64,000 bases of DNA, taken from NCBI GenBank assembly GCA_965207475.1, contig OZ242278.1, positions 2,076,537-2,140,536 on the forward strand, read 5' to 3'. Within the stretch, counting starts at the first letter, position 1. Every line of letters starts with the position of its first letter. The notes under the pieces are model-generated. The model was given only the letters and a program-made list of their open reading frames with translations. It searched no databases and had not been told where the DNA came from. Source of the stretch: WTFY01 sp011523795 (GTDB lineage: Bacteria; Pseudomonadota; Gammaproteobacteria; UBA4575). A program made the position numbers and the translations under genes. Below are positions 8,550 to 18,109 of this stretch, piece after piece.

Positions 8550-8855
8550 ATGTCTGACGAAGCACCCAAATACAAGAAATTGCGCCAAACGGTTGATTCT
8601 GAGCACTATCGGACCGATACGTCTACGTTACTTGCGTACGATGAAGGTACTGGGCAGTTCCTGTTTCGGGCCTTGAATTCCAACTATTTCTTGCAGGACG
8701 ATCAGAAGGAGAGCATAGAAGTGTTGGACATGGACGAAGCTGAAAAAGCGTATGACAGAATGCCGAACAAGCATATTTCAAACATTGTTGCGGCGTTCCC
8801 CAAATACCATGGAGGCGTGGGTCTAGATACGTACACCAACCTGTATGATGACTAG
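8550..8855 (+). CDS. hypothetical protein, 101 residues
   Basis: I do not recognise this family. The protein is soluble, acidic and aromatic-rich, with no signal peptide or membrane segment, and ends in acidic residues (LYDD). AAGGAGAGAATTGAAAAG ahead of the ATG is an adequate ribosome-binding region. It begins 47 bases after the FMN reductase gene on the same strand and is probably co-transcribed with it, so a role linked to that flavin pathway is the only hint. Confidence 0.6.
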   Translation: MSDEAPKYKKLRQTVDSEHYRTDTSTLLAYDEGTGQFLFRALNSNYFLQDDQKESIEVLDMDEAEKAYDRMPNKHISNIVAAFPKYHGGVGLDTYTNLYDD

Positions 8856-9162
8856 AGCTTAATTGCTGGACAGTCATCATGACATGTGCTGAAGCAGTGC
8901 GCGGTTCATAGTTCTGCTTTCTGGTAGAGCATGTGCGCTGCTACCTGTGTTCCCATAGCATGTCCAGTGGTTCATGGCAGGCAGGTACTTAGAGACCTGG
9001 TAACCAAGGAGTCGAGCCATCTCACACGAAATAGATTTAAATCGGTCTTGCAGGCAGGGAAGTCAGTGTGTGTTTTTTGCCTGCAGCCGGGATCGATTTT
9101 GCCGCCTTTTCACGCTGATAGAAGTGGAAGCCCTGTAAACCTAGGTCAGTGACAGATTGCAA
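8856..9162 (+). other. gene-free gap of about 300 bases
   Basis: No convincing reading frame, RNA gene or strong promoter is visible. A short inverted repeat (CAGGT/ACCTG near 8983-9000) is the only structure noted. Confidence 0.4.
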
Positions 9163-9729
9163 ATGAGCAAAGAGAATGTTGAAAGTTTGGGTACTGTGAA
9201 AGTTGCGGTGCAGAAAATCATCGACCGCGCAGACAAGGATCCCGAGTATGGAAAATTCAAGTACTATGTCAATACGCACTGGGAAGGTGGAACACTCTGC
9301 AAGAACCAGATCCGGAGGGAGCACAAACTGCTCGTAGACGAGCCGGCTGCATTTGGTGGAACAGACCTGAGTGCCAGCCCTGTGGAGTTAGTGCTGGTTG
9401 CCTTGGGATCTTGCCAGCAGATCATGCTGGCTGCGCTGGCTGCAGTGAGGGGAATACCCCTTGAAGAATGTGACGTCACGCTGAAAGCAGGGCTTGATGT
9501 GAGAGGCTTACTTGGCCTGGAGTCGGATCAGGAAATTTCTCCGGGGTTTTCCGGAGTAAACTATGAAACCCATATAAAAAGCTCTGCACCAAGAGAGTTG
9601 CTGGAGACACTAGTCCGGGACGTTGAACGCCAGTGTCCTGTCATGGATATGCTGACCCGGAAGGTTCAGGTAGAGGGATCTACCAAAATCAATGACCAGG
9701 AATTTGACCTGTATGCAAAACCCACCTGA
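9163..9729 (+). CDS. OsmC family protein
   Basis: A 188-residue member of the OsmC/Ohr family of thiol-dependent peroxidases and related proteins. The two expected cysteines are present in ALGSCQQIML and QCPVMDML, separated by a typical helix-rich middle. The ATG at 9163 is preferred to an in-frame TTG two codons earlier. The N-terminal 40 residues look like the longer OsmC-like subfamily rather than Ohr. Its place beside flavin monooxygenase genes suggests handling of reactive oxygen or sulfur species, which is inference. Confidence 0.82.
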   Translation: MSKENVESLGTVKVAVQKIIDRADKDPEYGKFKYYVNTHWEGGTLCKNQIRREHKLLVDEPAAFGGTDLSASPVELVLVALGSCQQIMLAALAAVRGIPLEECDVTLKAGLDVRGLLGLESDQEISPGFSGVNYETHIKSSAPRELLETLVRDVERQCPVMDMLTRKVQVEGSTKINDQEFDLYAKPT

Positions 9730-9894
9730 TCGTTTGGGGTGTTTCAAGAAATCCATAGTGCATACCCTTGCCGAATTTTCGGCTGATTCATCTTGCCCGT
9801 GAGTTGACGTTGGCTGCAGGTTCTGTCAGTCCGGTTCGCCACAGTGAATTCCTAATAGTTCTCACTTTCCCGTAAGCTGCTGCGAGGAACACAT

Positions 9895-11586
9895 ATGGGC
9901 GCATTGCTTGAGGTTTGTACACCTGACCTGAACGGGCCTGACCCCGCACCCGTGGTGGAAATCCCGGTAACTGTAGGTGATGCTGTACAGGCTGGAGATC
10001 ATCTGATTACGGTAGAGACTGAGAAGGCCGCTATAGAAATTCCTTCTCCATACACCGGTGTCGTGAAGGAAATTCTGGTTGAGCTGCAGGAGGAAGTGAC
10101 AGAAGGCAAGGCACTAATAAAAATCGAGTCGGAAAACGATTCCCGGGTTGAAGTGCGTCAGGGTGCTGAAGTTACCGAGGGGAACCTCAGCACACAAGTT
10201 GTCGTTCTGGGTTCTGGCCCAGGGGGATATTCATCCGCATTCAGGGCTGCGGACCTGGGCATGAAAGTGGTTCTCGTGGAGCGGCATGACAGTCTTGGGG
10301 GTGTTTGCCTGAATACAGGCTGTATCCCTTCCAAGTCATTGCTGCATGCGGCCAAGGTGTTAAGCGATATGAAAGAGATGCGCAATCTGGGGATACATTT
10401 TTCCTCGGTGGAACTGGATGTACACGAACTGCGCAACTGGAAGGACAGCGTAATCAGCCAGCTGAACCGGGGTCTCAGTACCCTTGCGAAAAAGCGGAAG
10501 GTGACCGTGGTTCAGGGTGATGGCAAATTTGTTTCATCGACCCAACTGGAAGTCAGGTTTTCAAATGGCGAACGCATCGAAGTGGAATTCGAGCAGGCTA
10601 TCATTGCCGCGGGATCAGAACCGGTGAAAATGCCAGGATTTCCTTACGACGATCCGCGTGTCATTACGTCTACTGAAGCTCTCGAGCCTGACCAGATTCC
10701 CGGCAGACTGCTCATTGTGGGAGGGGGTATCATAGGTCTTGAGATGGCTTGCGTGTACCATGAACTGGGTGCAAAAGTCACAATTGTCGAATTGGCAGAC
10801 TCCCTGATACCCGGTGCAGACCCAGATCTCGTAATGCCCTTGCAGAGGCATGTTCAGGGCCTCTATGAAAATATCTTTTTAAGCACCCGGGTTGTAGAGA
10901 TTGAATCTACCCTGAACGGCATGTTTGTCACGTTCAGCGGTCAAGTCTCGCAGAGGAAAGATGTCTTTGATCAGGTGATGGTGGCAGTGGGCAGGCAACC
11001 TAACGGCAAGTTGATTGATGCAGGAAAAGCGGGTGTAGAAGTAGATGAGAAGGGGTTCATACAAACGGATCATCATATGAGGACAAATGTAGGAAATATC
11101 TTTGCAGTAGGCGATATAACAGGGCCACCCATGCTGGCGCACAAGGCATCACATGAAGGCAAGGTGGCTGCTGAGGTGATTGCAGGAATGGATAGGCAAT
11201 TTGACGGTGCACTGATTCCTTCCGTTGCCTATACAGATCCTGAAGTTGCATGGGTTGGAATGACAGAATCTCAGGCAAAGGAATCAGGCATTGAGTATGA
11301 AAAAGGGACATTTCCTTGGGCTGCCAGCGGTCGTGCTTTGAGCCTGGGAAGAAAAGAAGGCCTTACCAAGGTTATGTTTGACTCGAAGACTGGGAAAATC
11401 ATAGGGGCAGGAATTGTAGGGACCAGTGCCGGCGACTTGATTTCAGAGGCTGCCCTTGCGATTGATAAAGGCTGTTCGGCTAATGAGATAGCAAATCTCA
11501 TCCATCCTCATCCGACGCTTTCTGAGACGGTAGGATTTGCTGCAGAAGTCGTGGAAGGTACTATTGTGGAGATGTACGTGAAATAA
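9895..11586 (+). CDS. lpdA: dihydrolipoyl dehydrogenase with N-terminal lipoyl domain
   Basis: A 563-residue E3 enzyme that reoxidises dihydrolipoamide with NAD. Residues 1-80 form a lipoyl domain with the modified lysine in VETEKAAIEIPS. A short linker leads to the FAD domain (VVLGSGPGGYSSA), the redox disulfide GGVCLNTGCIPSK, the NAD domain (LLIVGGGIIGLEMA) and the dimer interface with the catalytic HPHPTLSE. Fused lipoyl-E3 forms are normally encoded with pyruvate dehydrogenase E1 and E2. No such genes are adjacent here, so its complex must be encoded elsewhere, or it serves another lipoyl system. Confidence 0.93.
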   Translation: MGALLEVCTPDLNGPDPAPVVEIPVTVGDAVQAGDHLITVETEKAAIEIPSPYTGVVKEILVELQEEVTEGKALIKIESENDSRVEVRQGAEVTEGNLSTQVVVLGSGPGGYSSAFRAADLGMKVVLVERHDSLGGVCLNTGCIPSKSLLHAAKVLSDMKEMRNLGIHFSSVELDVHELRNWKDSVISQLNRGLSTLAKKRKVTVVQGDGKFVSSTQLEVRFSNGERIEVEFEQAIIAAGSEPVKMPGFPYDDPRVITSTEALEPDQIPGRLLIVGGGIIGLEMACVYHELGAKVTIVELADSLIPGADPDLVMPLQRHVQGLYENIFLSTRVVEIESTLNGMFVTFSGQVSQRKDVFDQVMVAVGRQPNGKLIDAGKAGVEVDEKGFIQTDHHMRTNVGNIFAVGDITGPPMLAHKASHEGKVAAEVIAGMDRQFDGALIPSVAYTDPEVAWVGMTESQAKESGIEYEKGTFPWAASGRALSLGRKEGLTKVMFDSKTGKIIGAGIVGTSAGDLISEAALAIDKGCSANEIANLIHPHPTLSETVGFAAEVVEGTIVEMYVK

Positions 11587-11633
11587 CCCGGTTTACAGCA
11601 GGCGGTGATTGCAGTGGGTACTGTGTAATTTTC

Positions 11634-11662
11634 TTGATGTTCATGACATTCTCACCTATACT
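11634..11662 (+). promoter_or_regulatory. sigma-70 promoter candidate of the rimP-nusA-infB operon
   Basis: TTGATG (11634-11639) and TATACT (11657-11662) are separated by exactly 17 bases. Transcription from here would include the hairpin at 11711-11733 in the leader before rimP. Confidence 0.6.
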
Positions 11663-11710
11663 GCTGACAAGGATTGAAGAGATTTAGACGTTGTTTTACA
11701 ACGGTTTGCA

Positions 11711-11733
11711 GGGGCCCTGGTGGGCCCTTTTTA
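11711..11733 (+). terminator. attenuator-like terminator in the rimP leader
   Basis: A GGGCCC-TGGT-GGGCCC stem-loop is followed immediately by TTTTT, a classical intrinsic terminator. It lies between the likely promoter and the rimP start, so it can only act as a leader attenuator. Leader terminators upstream of rimP-nusA are a known way to autoregulate NusA and coupled factors. Confidence 0.75.
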
Positions 11734-11741
11734 TTGGACGC

Positions 11742-12218
11742 ATGAATTTGAATACAGACCCATTTGGCATAGTGCCGATCGTAAAGCCGGTCATCACGGG
11801 AATGGGTTATGAACTTTGGGGACTGGAGTGCCAGGCAGGTATAAGGTCAGCAAAAGTCAGGGTATATATTGATGGGGCCAACGGAATTACTCTTGAGGAT
11901 TGTTCACAAGTAAGTGAGCAGATAAGTGCCGTGCTTGATGTGGAGGACCTGATTCACATGCCTTACACCTTGGAAATTTCCTCACCAGGCATCAACCGTT
12001 CATTGTTCACTGTTGAACAGATTCAGGCTGCAGTGGGCTGCAAGATAAAGGTAAAGACCTCATGGCCCCTTGAAGGGCGAAAGAATTTTAGCGGAATTTT
12101 GGAACGCGTAGGTGAAATGGGTTTAGAGATAAGAGTGCAGGAAAATGCGTCGTGTACAGTCCCGCTGAATGCTGTCAGGAATGCAAAGCTGGATGAAGAA
12201 ATCCAGTTTCAAAATTGA
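11742..12218 (+). CDS. rimP: ribosome maturation factor RimP
   Basis: A 158-residue RimP (YhbC/DUF150) protein needed for 30S subunit maturation. The family hallmarks are present: GYELWGLECQ, VRVYIDGANGITLEDC and LEISSPGINRSL. The ATG at 11742 falls just after the leader terminator and gives the usual length; an upstream TTG would start inside the hairpin. It is the first gene of the operon, with nusA 16 bases downstream. Confidence 0.95.
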   Translation: MNLNTDPFGIVPIVKPVITGMGYELWGLECQAGIRSAKVRVYIDGANGITLEDCSQVSEQISAVLDVEDLIHMPYTLEISSPGINRSLFTVEQIQAAVGCKIKVKTSWPLEGRKNFSGILERVGEMGLEIRVQENASCTVPLNAVRNAKLDEEIQFQN

Positions 12219-12234
12219 TTTGAGTTATACAAGC

Positions 12235-13740
12235 ATGAATAAAGAAATTTTGCTGGTAGTCGATACAGTTTCGAATGAAAAAGGTGTCGATAAGGAAATC
12301 ATCTTTGAGGCGATTGAGGCTGCACTGGCTACCGCCACACGGAAAAAACACGGCCTGGAAATGGATGTGCGCGTTGCAATTGATCGTGAGTCTGGTGACT
12401 ATGACGCCTTCAGACGCTGGCTGGTGATGGACGACGAGGATCCTGAATTTGAATCACCAGACAGACAGACCCTATACAGTTATGCCCGCGAAAAGCACCC
12501 TGATATCACGGTGGGCCAGTATATAGAGATACCGATTGAGTCCGTCTCTTTCGGCCGGATATCTGCACATACTGCAAAACAGGTTATTGTTCAGAAAGTG
12601 CGTGAAGCAGAAAGGATGCAGGTCGTGGATGCATTCAGAGACCGTGTCGGTGAATTGATCATGGGGGTGGTCAAACGTTCCGACCATTCCGGAACTTACG
12701 TGGACCTGGGTGGAAATGCGGAGGGATATATTCCACGTGAACAGATGGTACCAAGAGAAATCGTCCGTCCTGGTGATCGGATACGGGCATACTTGCGTGA
12801 GGTCTGTGAGGAGACACGGGGGCCACAATTGCTGTTGACACGTACTGCACCCGAGTTTTTGATTGAGTTGGTAAAACTTGAAGTACCTGAAGTGGGGCAG
12901 GGCCTGATTGAAGTGTTGTCGGCTGCACGGGACCCGGGCTTGCGTGCGAAAATTTCTGTCAAATCCAATGATATTCACCTTGATCCTGTTGGTGCCTGTG
13001 TAGGCATGCGTGGATCTCGCGTACAGTCCATATCCAACGAACTTGCAGGTGAACGTATCGATATAATTTTGTGGAATGAAAATCCAGCCCAGTTTGTGAT
13101 CAATGCAATGTCACCTGCAGTAGTTACTTCCATCATCGTGGACGAGGACAAGAAGAGTATGGATATTGCTGTGGACGAAGAGAAACTCTCGCAGGCCATA
13201 GGGCGTGGCGGACAGAATGTTAAACTAGCCAGCCAGTTGACAGGCTGGGAACTGAATGTAATGACAGAAGGACAGGCTGAAGAAAAAAGTGAAGTGGAAA
13301 CACGGCAACTGGTCGAGATGTTCATGTCCCAACTTGATGTAGACGAGGAAGTCGCTGTAATTCTTGCGCAGGAGGGATTTTCAAGCGTTGAGGAGATTGC
13401 TTATGTGCCGCCTAAAGAGCTGGTTGAAGTCGAAGAGTTCGATGAGGAAATTGTTGAGGAATTGCGCACCCGCGCGCGTGATGTGTTGCTGACTTCAGCC
13501 ATTGCAGTAGAAGAGAAATTTGCTGAAATAGAACCATCGTCGGAGTTACTGAATCTGGAAGGCATGGATAAGGATCTGGCATTTGAGTTGGCTTGCAGAG
13601 GAATTTCCACTATGGAAGACCTGGCGGAGCAGGCGGTTGACGATTTGCTGGATATCGAAGGACTGGATCCCGAGCGTGCTGGGTCCCTGATCATGCTTGC
13701 GCGGGCTCCTTGGTTTGCCGATGAGGAAACTGCTCGATAG
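12235..13740 (+). CDS. nusA: transcription termination/antitermination factor NusA
   Basis: A 501-residue protein starting MNKEILLVVDTVS. Domains in order are the RNA-polymerase-binding N-domain, S1 (GVVKRSDHSGTYVDLGG), KH1 (GACVGMRGSRVQSI), KH2 (QAIGRGGQNVKLASQLTGW) and two acidic helix-hairpin-helix C-terminal repeats as in other gammaproteobacterial NusA. It modulates pausing, termination and antitermination. It follows rimP by 16 bases and precedes infB by 35. Confidence 0.97.
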   Translation: MNKEILLVVDTVSNEKGVDKEIIFEAIEAALATATRKKHGLEMDVRVAIDRESGDYDAFRRWLVMDDEDPEFESPDRQTLYSYAREKHPDITVGQYIEIPIESVSFGRISAHTAKQVIVQKVREAERMQVVDAFRDRVGELIMGVVKRSDHSGTYVDLGGNAEGYIPREQMVPREIVRPGDRIRAYLREVCEETRGPQLLLTRTAPEFLIELVKLEVPEVGQGLIEVLSAARDPGLRAKISVKSNDIHLDPVGACVGMRGSRVQSISNELAGERIDIILWNENPAQFVINAMSPAVVTSIIVDEDKKSMDIAVDEEKLSQAIGRGGQNVKLASQLTGWELNVMTEGQAEEKSEVETRQLVEMFMSQLDVDEEVAVILAQEGFSSVEEIAYVPPKELVEVEEFDEEIVEELRTRARDVLLTSAIAVEEKFAEIEPSSELLNLEGMDKDLAFELACRGISTMEDLAEQAVDDLLDIEGLDPERAGSLIMLARAPWFADEETAR

Positions 13741-13775
13741 CCTGAGAACTTGAATTAATTGGATAGTTGATTGGT

Positions 13776-16280
13776 ATGTCCGAAGTTACTGTCAAACAGC
13801 TTGCAGAGGTAGTCAATATACCTGTTAAGAAGCTACTTGTTCAGCTGACCGAAGCTGGGCTCGATTTTGATATGCCCGACCAAACTGTCAGTGACAAGCA
13901 GAAAATGCAGTTGCTCAATCATCTGCGAAATAACCGCAACAAGGCTACTCCCTTCCCTTCAGATGACGGCAAGAAAATAGTATTGCGAAGGAAAAGCACT
14001 TCTCAACTTAAGGTTACCACTGCACAGGGCAGGGGCAGCACTAGCAGTACGACAGTCAATGTAGAGGTTCGCCGCAAGCGAACCTATGTCAAGCGCAGTG
14101 CTGTTCTCGAAGAGGAAGCAAGGAGGAAGCAGAAACAGGAAGAGCTGGTAACTGTCACGGAAAACAGGGCGGCTCAGCAATCGGAGCAGGTAGTGCAGGA
14201 GCCTGAAATTCAGGCGAAGGTTGAGGTCGAGGAACAGGATATTCCGGCAACTACGCAGGTTGAGAAGACGCCAGAAAAGCAGCTTGAGACCCCACCCAAG
14301 GGGGAGGAGCCACAAGTAGAGGATATCCCGGTTCCTGAGCCAGAAAAACAAGTTGAGCCACCGCCTGCTGTTCCTGAAAAAAAGGAACGGGATAACAAGG
14401 TAAAGCGTCGTGAGCTTCACGTTGCAAGCGGCAAAGGAGGCAAGCGCAAGGTTCGTGCTAAACAGCGTCGACCAGGCAAGGTTGAGCCGAGCGGTAAGCA
14501 CAAGTTTGAGAAGCCAACCGGACCTATCAAGCGTGAAATTTTTGTGCCGGAAAATATTTCAGTACTGGACCTTGCTCAGAAAATGACTGTTAAGGCTGCT
14601 GAAGTTATTGCTGTCATGATGAAAATGGGTGTTATGGCAACCATAAATCAGGTGGTCGACCAGGATACCGCCATTCTGGTAGCAGAGGAACTGGGTCATG
14701 ATGCTAAGCCCATGGAGTTTGCTGATATAGAAGCAGACGCACTGAAGATCAATTATGATGAAATGGAGGCCAATGCACGCCACCCAGTCGTCACGGTAAT
14801 GGGGCATGTTGACCACGGCAAGACCTCTTTGCTTGATTACATCAGGCGTACCAAGGTAGCTGCAAGCGAAGCTGGTGGAATCACTCAGCATATCGGTGCC
14901 TATAAAGTGAAGACAGACAGAGGAACCATTACGTTCCTGGATACACCAGGTCATGCAGCATTTACCGCCATGCGTGCCAGAGGTGCCAGGGTTACAGATG
15001 TGGTTGTGATAGTGGTGGCAGCGGATGACGGTGTTATGCCACAGACCTTGGAAGCCATTGAACACTCAAGAGCAGCAGAAGTGCCTTTCATCATTGCCGT
15101 CAACAAAATTGACAAGGATGATGCTGACCCTGAACGAACACGGAATGACTTGGCATCACAGCATGTCATCCCTGAACAGTGGGGAGGTGACACCATGTTT
15201 GTAGATGTTTCAGCAGAAACCGGAGAGGGCATCGATGAATTGCTGGAAGCGGTATCATTGCAGGCAGAAATGCTTGAACTGAAGGCAGTTGATCATGGTC
15301 CTGCGACAGGTATTGTCATCGAATCTGCGCTGGATAAGGGGCGTGGTCCCGTCACCACAATTTTGGTAGAGCAAGGCTGCCTGGAGAAAGGGAATATGCT
15401 GCTGACCGGAGAGGAATATGGTCGTGTTCGTGCAATGTTTGACGAGAATGGTACTGAAATCAGTTCTGCGAGTCCTGCAACACCGGTTGCAGTACTGGGG
15501 TTATCTGGAGTAGCGAATGCTGGAGATGAAGCAGTCGTAGTCACGGACGAACGTAAAGTGCGTGAAATTGTAGGTTTGCGTAAGAACAGGTCAAGGGATA
15601 GCCGGTTTGCTGCCCAGCAAGCTTCGAAACTTGAGAATGTTTTCAGCAGGACGGCTGAAAATGCTGCCACATCAGTCAATCTTCTTATCAAGACAGATGT
15701 TCAGGGCAGTGCGGAAGCCCTGCGGGATTCTCTGGGCAAGTTGTCTACTGATGAAGTCGAAGTAAATATCGTTTTAGCTGGCGTAGGCGCGATAAACGAG
15801 TCAGACATCAACCTGGCAGGAGCGTCTAATGCGATTGTGATTGGGTTTAATACGCGTGCGGACAGTGCTGCCAAACGTGCCGCCACAGAATTTGGTGTTG
15901 ATATCCGATACTACAGCATCATTTACGAGACAATTGATGATGTGAAGCTAGCCATGAGTGGACTGCTTTCACCCGAGTTGCGAGAGGAGATTATCGGCCT
16001 TGCGAGGGTCAAGGAAGTCTTCAAGTCTTCGAAGATGGGTGCAGTTGCCGGGACACAGGTGATGGAAGGGGCAATAAAACGAGGTAACCCTATACGTGTC
16101 TTACGTGACAATGTGGTCATATACGAAGGTGAACTTGAGTCTTTGCGCCGTCATAAAGATGATGTCAATGAAGTCCGGGCAGGAACGGAGTGTGGGGTCG
16201 CGGTAAAAAACTATAATGACGTCAGGATTGGTGATGAGATAGAGGTCTATGAGCGTACTGAAGTTGCACGAACCATATAA
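13776..16280 (+). CDS. infB: translation initiation factor IF-2
   Basis: An 834-residue GTPase that delivers initiator tRNA to the 30S subunit. A small IF2-N domain comes first, then a long charged, low-complexity linker rich in Glu, Pro and Lys. A second IF2-N domain leads into the G domain with GHVDHGKTS (G1), DTPGHAAF (G3) and NKID (G4), followed by the C-terminal beta-barrel domains. The ATG at 13776 (MSEVTVKQLAEVVN) is the family start; a TTG three codons earlier is less likely. Confidence 0.97.
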   Translation: MSEVTVKQLAEVVNIPVKKLLVQLTEAGLDFDMPDQTVSDKQKMQLLNHLRNNRNKATPFPSDDGKKIVLRRKSTSQLKVTTAQGRGSTSSTTVNVEVRRKRTYVKRSAVLEEEARRKQKQEELVTVTENRAAQQSEQVVQEPEIQAKVEVEEQDIPATTQVEKTPEKQLETPPKGEEPQVEDIPVPEPEKQVEPPPAVPEKKERDNKVKRRELHVASGKGGKRKVRAKQRRPGKVEPSGKHKFEKPTGPIKREIFVPENISVLDLAQKMTVKAAEVIAVMMKMGVMATINQVVDQDTAILVAEELGHDAKPMEFADIEADALKINYDEMEANARHPVVTVMGHVDHGKTSLLDYIRRTKVAASEAGGITQHIGAYKVKTDRGTITFLDTPGHAAFTAMRARGARVTDVVVIVVAADDGVMPQTLEAIEHSRAAEVPFIIAVNKIDKDDADPERTRNDLASQHVIPEQWGGDTMFVDVSAETGEGIDELLEAVSLQAEMLELKAVDHGPATGIVIESALDKGRGPVTTILVEQGCLEKGNMLLTGEEYGRVRAMFDENGTEISSASPATPVAVLGLSGVANAGDEAVVVTDERKVREIVGLRKNRSRDSRFAAQQASKLENVFSRTAENAATSVNLLIKTDVQGSAEALRDSLGKLSTDEVEVNIVLAGVGAINESDINLAGASNAIVIGFNTRADSAAKRAATEFGVDIRYYSIIYETIDDVKLAMSGLLSPELREEIIGLARVKEVFKSSKMGAVAGTQVMEGAIKRGNPIRVLRDNVVIYEGELESLRRHKDDVNEVRAGTECGVAVKNYNDVRIGDEIEVYERTEVARTI

Positions 16281-16290
16281 GATATGAGCA

Positions 16291-16635
16291 ATGCAGCATG
16301 AATCATCCAGACCGCTACGAATCGGTGAACTGTTACGCCGTGAATTGTCAACCCTGTTACGTGTGGAGGTTAATGATCCGAGAATACCTGAAATTGTCAT
16401 TTATGACATCGTGGTAAGTAAAGACCTAAGCCTCGCAAAGATTTACTTCAGCTATCTGGGCATAAAGCAGGATTTTCCTGAAGGCCTCCAGGGTTTGCAT
16501 AGTGCAAGTGGTTTCTTGCGAAAGAAGCTGGGTCAGAGACTGCATCTTCGCCGAATTCCTCAATTGCAATTCATAGTCGATGATACAGAAGTAAAAAGTG
16601 AGCGAATTGAGAGACTGATCAGCAGCAGCAAATGA
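16291..16635 (+). CDS. rbfA: ribosome-binding factor A
   Basis: A 114-residue RbfA, a KH-like 30S maturation and cold-response factor. Family features are RIGELLRRELSTLL, the VNDPRI region and the DDTEVKSERIERLI C-terminus. It starts 10 bases after the infB stop and ends three bases before truB, so translational coupling is likely. Confidence 0.95.
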   Translation: MQHESSRPLRIGELLRRELSTLLRVEVNDPRIPEIVIYDIVVSKDLSLAKIYFSYLGIKQDFPEGLQGLHSASGFLRKKLGQRLHLRRIPQLQFIVDDTEVKSERIERLISSSK

Positions 16636-16638
16636 TCT

Positions 16639-17547
16639 ATGTCTAGGCGAAGACGCAAGGGACGTTCACTGAATGGCCTGTTATTGCTGGACAAGCCCTC
16701 CGGAATCACCTCAAGTCTGGCGTTACAGAAGGCAAAGAATATCTTCAATGCTGAAAAGGCAGGTCATACAGGCAGTCTGGACCCTCTAGCGACCGGTCTC
16801 CTCGTTATTTGTTTCGGTCGTGCTACAAAGGTTTCCACTTTTTTGCTGGATTCAGATAAACATTATCGGGTGACACTGAAGCTGGGAGTCACGACTGAAA
16901 CAGGTGATGCTGATGGTCAGGTGGTTAGCAAGCAGAATGCAATGTCTGTGACGGACGCAGAAATCCACCAGGCCATGACGCGACTGACCGGCAACATCGA
17001 GCAGGTACCTCCCATGTACTCTGCTCTGAAATTCAGAGGTGTGCGTCTGTATCAACTTGCAAGAAAAGGGATAGAAGTGGAGCGGCCCTCAAGAAGTGTA
17101 AAGGTACACCAGTTTTCATTGACTGGAAGAGAAGCGGATATTCTGCACATGAATGTGTTTTGTTCTAAGGGTACTTATGTTAGGACACTAGCAGAGGATT
17201 TGGGTCAGTATTTGGGCTGCGGTGCACATGTAGTGCAGCTTAGGCGCACCGGTCTCGGGCCATTTGTCGAGGACAAATTGTACTCGCTCCCAAGGCTGGA
17301 AGCGATTTCTGCTTCAGGATATTCCTTGCTCGATGAAACGCTGTTGCCTGTGGATGATGCTTTGCGCTCTTGTCCAGCATTGTCATTTAATGAGGACATG
17401 ATGAAAAATATTCGCAATGGTCACCCTATGTCGTTGCCGCAATTGTCTGCACAAGAGATGGTCAGGATCTATGATGCCAGTGGAATTTTTTTTGGAATTG
17501 GTACCGTGATGGAAGATGGGCGCATGGCCATTAAGCGTTTGAATTGA
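16639..17547 (+). CDS. truB: tRNA pseudouridine-55 synthase
   Basis: A 302-residue TruB that makes the universal pseudouridine in the tRNA T-loop. It shows GLLLLDKPSGITS, the GHTGSLDPLATGLL motif with the catalytic aspartate, the VPPMYSALKFRGVRLYQLAR motif and the GTYVRTLAEDLG motif. A PUA-like C-terminal domain follows. The start abuts the rbfA stop. Confidence 0.96.
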   Translation: MSRRRRKGRSLNGLLLLDKPSGITSSLALQKAKNIFNAEKAGHTGSLDPLATGLLVICFGRATKVSTFLLDSDKHYRVTLKLGVTTETGDADGQVVSKQNAMSVTDAEIHQAMTRLTGNIEQVPPMYSALKFRGVRLYQLARKGIEVERPSRSVKVHQFSLTGREADILHMNVFCSKGTYVRTLAEDLGQYLGCGAHVVQLRRTGLGPFVEDKLYSLPRLEAISASGYSLLDETLLPVDDALRSCPALSFNEDMMKNIRNGHPMSLPQLSAQEMVRIYDASGIFFGIGTVMEDGRMAIKRLN

Positions 17548-17610
17548 GCAAACTTGGAAGAGTTTTAAAACTCAACGCCATGTAATGGACAGTACTCCTG
17601 TATATTTTTC

Positions 17611-17638
17611 TTGTTTGTAGGGGCTTACATGGTAGAAT
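17611..17638 (+). promoter_or_regulatory. promoter candidate for rpsO-pnp
   Basis: TTGTTT (17611-17616) and TAGAAT (17633-17638) are spaced by 16 bases, about 55 bases ahead of the rpsO start. This fits the widespread internal promoter upstream of rpsO. Confidence 0.45.
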
Positions 17639-17693
17639 CGCCGCCCAGAAATACATATTAGTGACGGTGAAGTTGGATAAGCTATACGTGAAA

Positions 17694-17963
17694 ATGGCAT
17701 TTGCAGCACCAGAAAAAAATAAGATTGTTAGTGAGTTTCAGCGTAGTGAAACTGATACAGGCTCACCTGAAGTTCAGGTTGCGCTTTTGTCTGCACGAAT
17801 ATCTCATTTGAGTGAGCACCTTGAAAGACATAAAAAAGACCATCACTCACGTCATGGCTTGCTCAAGATGGTCAATCATCGTCGAAAACTTCTTGATTAT
17901 TTAAGAAAAAAGAACCAGAAAAGGTATCAGGAACTGATCAGTTCCCTTGGTTTGAGACGCTGA
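17694..17963 (+). CDS. rpsO: 30S ribosomal protein S15
   Basis: An 89-residue S15, exactly the family length, with TGSPEVQVALLSARI, HKKDHHSRHGLLKMVNHRRK and the GLRR C-terminus. The ATG at 17694 is chosen because upstream in-frame residues (from 17661) are not part of S15. It binds 16S rRNA early in 30S assembly and is paired with pnp downstream as in other gammaproteobacteria. Confidence 0.96.
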   Translation: MAFAAPEKNKIVSEFQRSETDTGSPEVQVALLSARISHLSEHLERHKKDHHSRHGLLKMVNHRRKLLDYLRKKNQKRYQELISSLGLRR

Positions 17964-17997
17964 GAGTTACCCTCGAGCTTTAGAGGGCTTGTAACTG
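17964..17997 (+). promoter_or_regulatory. rpsO-pnp intercistronic hairpin
   Basis: AGTTAC-CCTC pairs with GAGG-(bulge)-GTAACT across a short loop directly after the rpsO stop. The known counterpart in enterobacteria is an RNase III processing stem in the pnp leader, used for PNPase autocontrol. The bulge and position fit that role; no T-tract follows, so it is not a strong terminator. Confidence 0.55.
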
Positions 17998-18109
17998 TAA
18001 GTAAAATTTAAGGGTGCCTGAATCACAACATTTGATGTATGCATAGATGTCCTGTCGCCACGACCAGATGTATTTTTTAGCCTGCGATTTAATAAACGGA
18101 ATTTAAATA

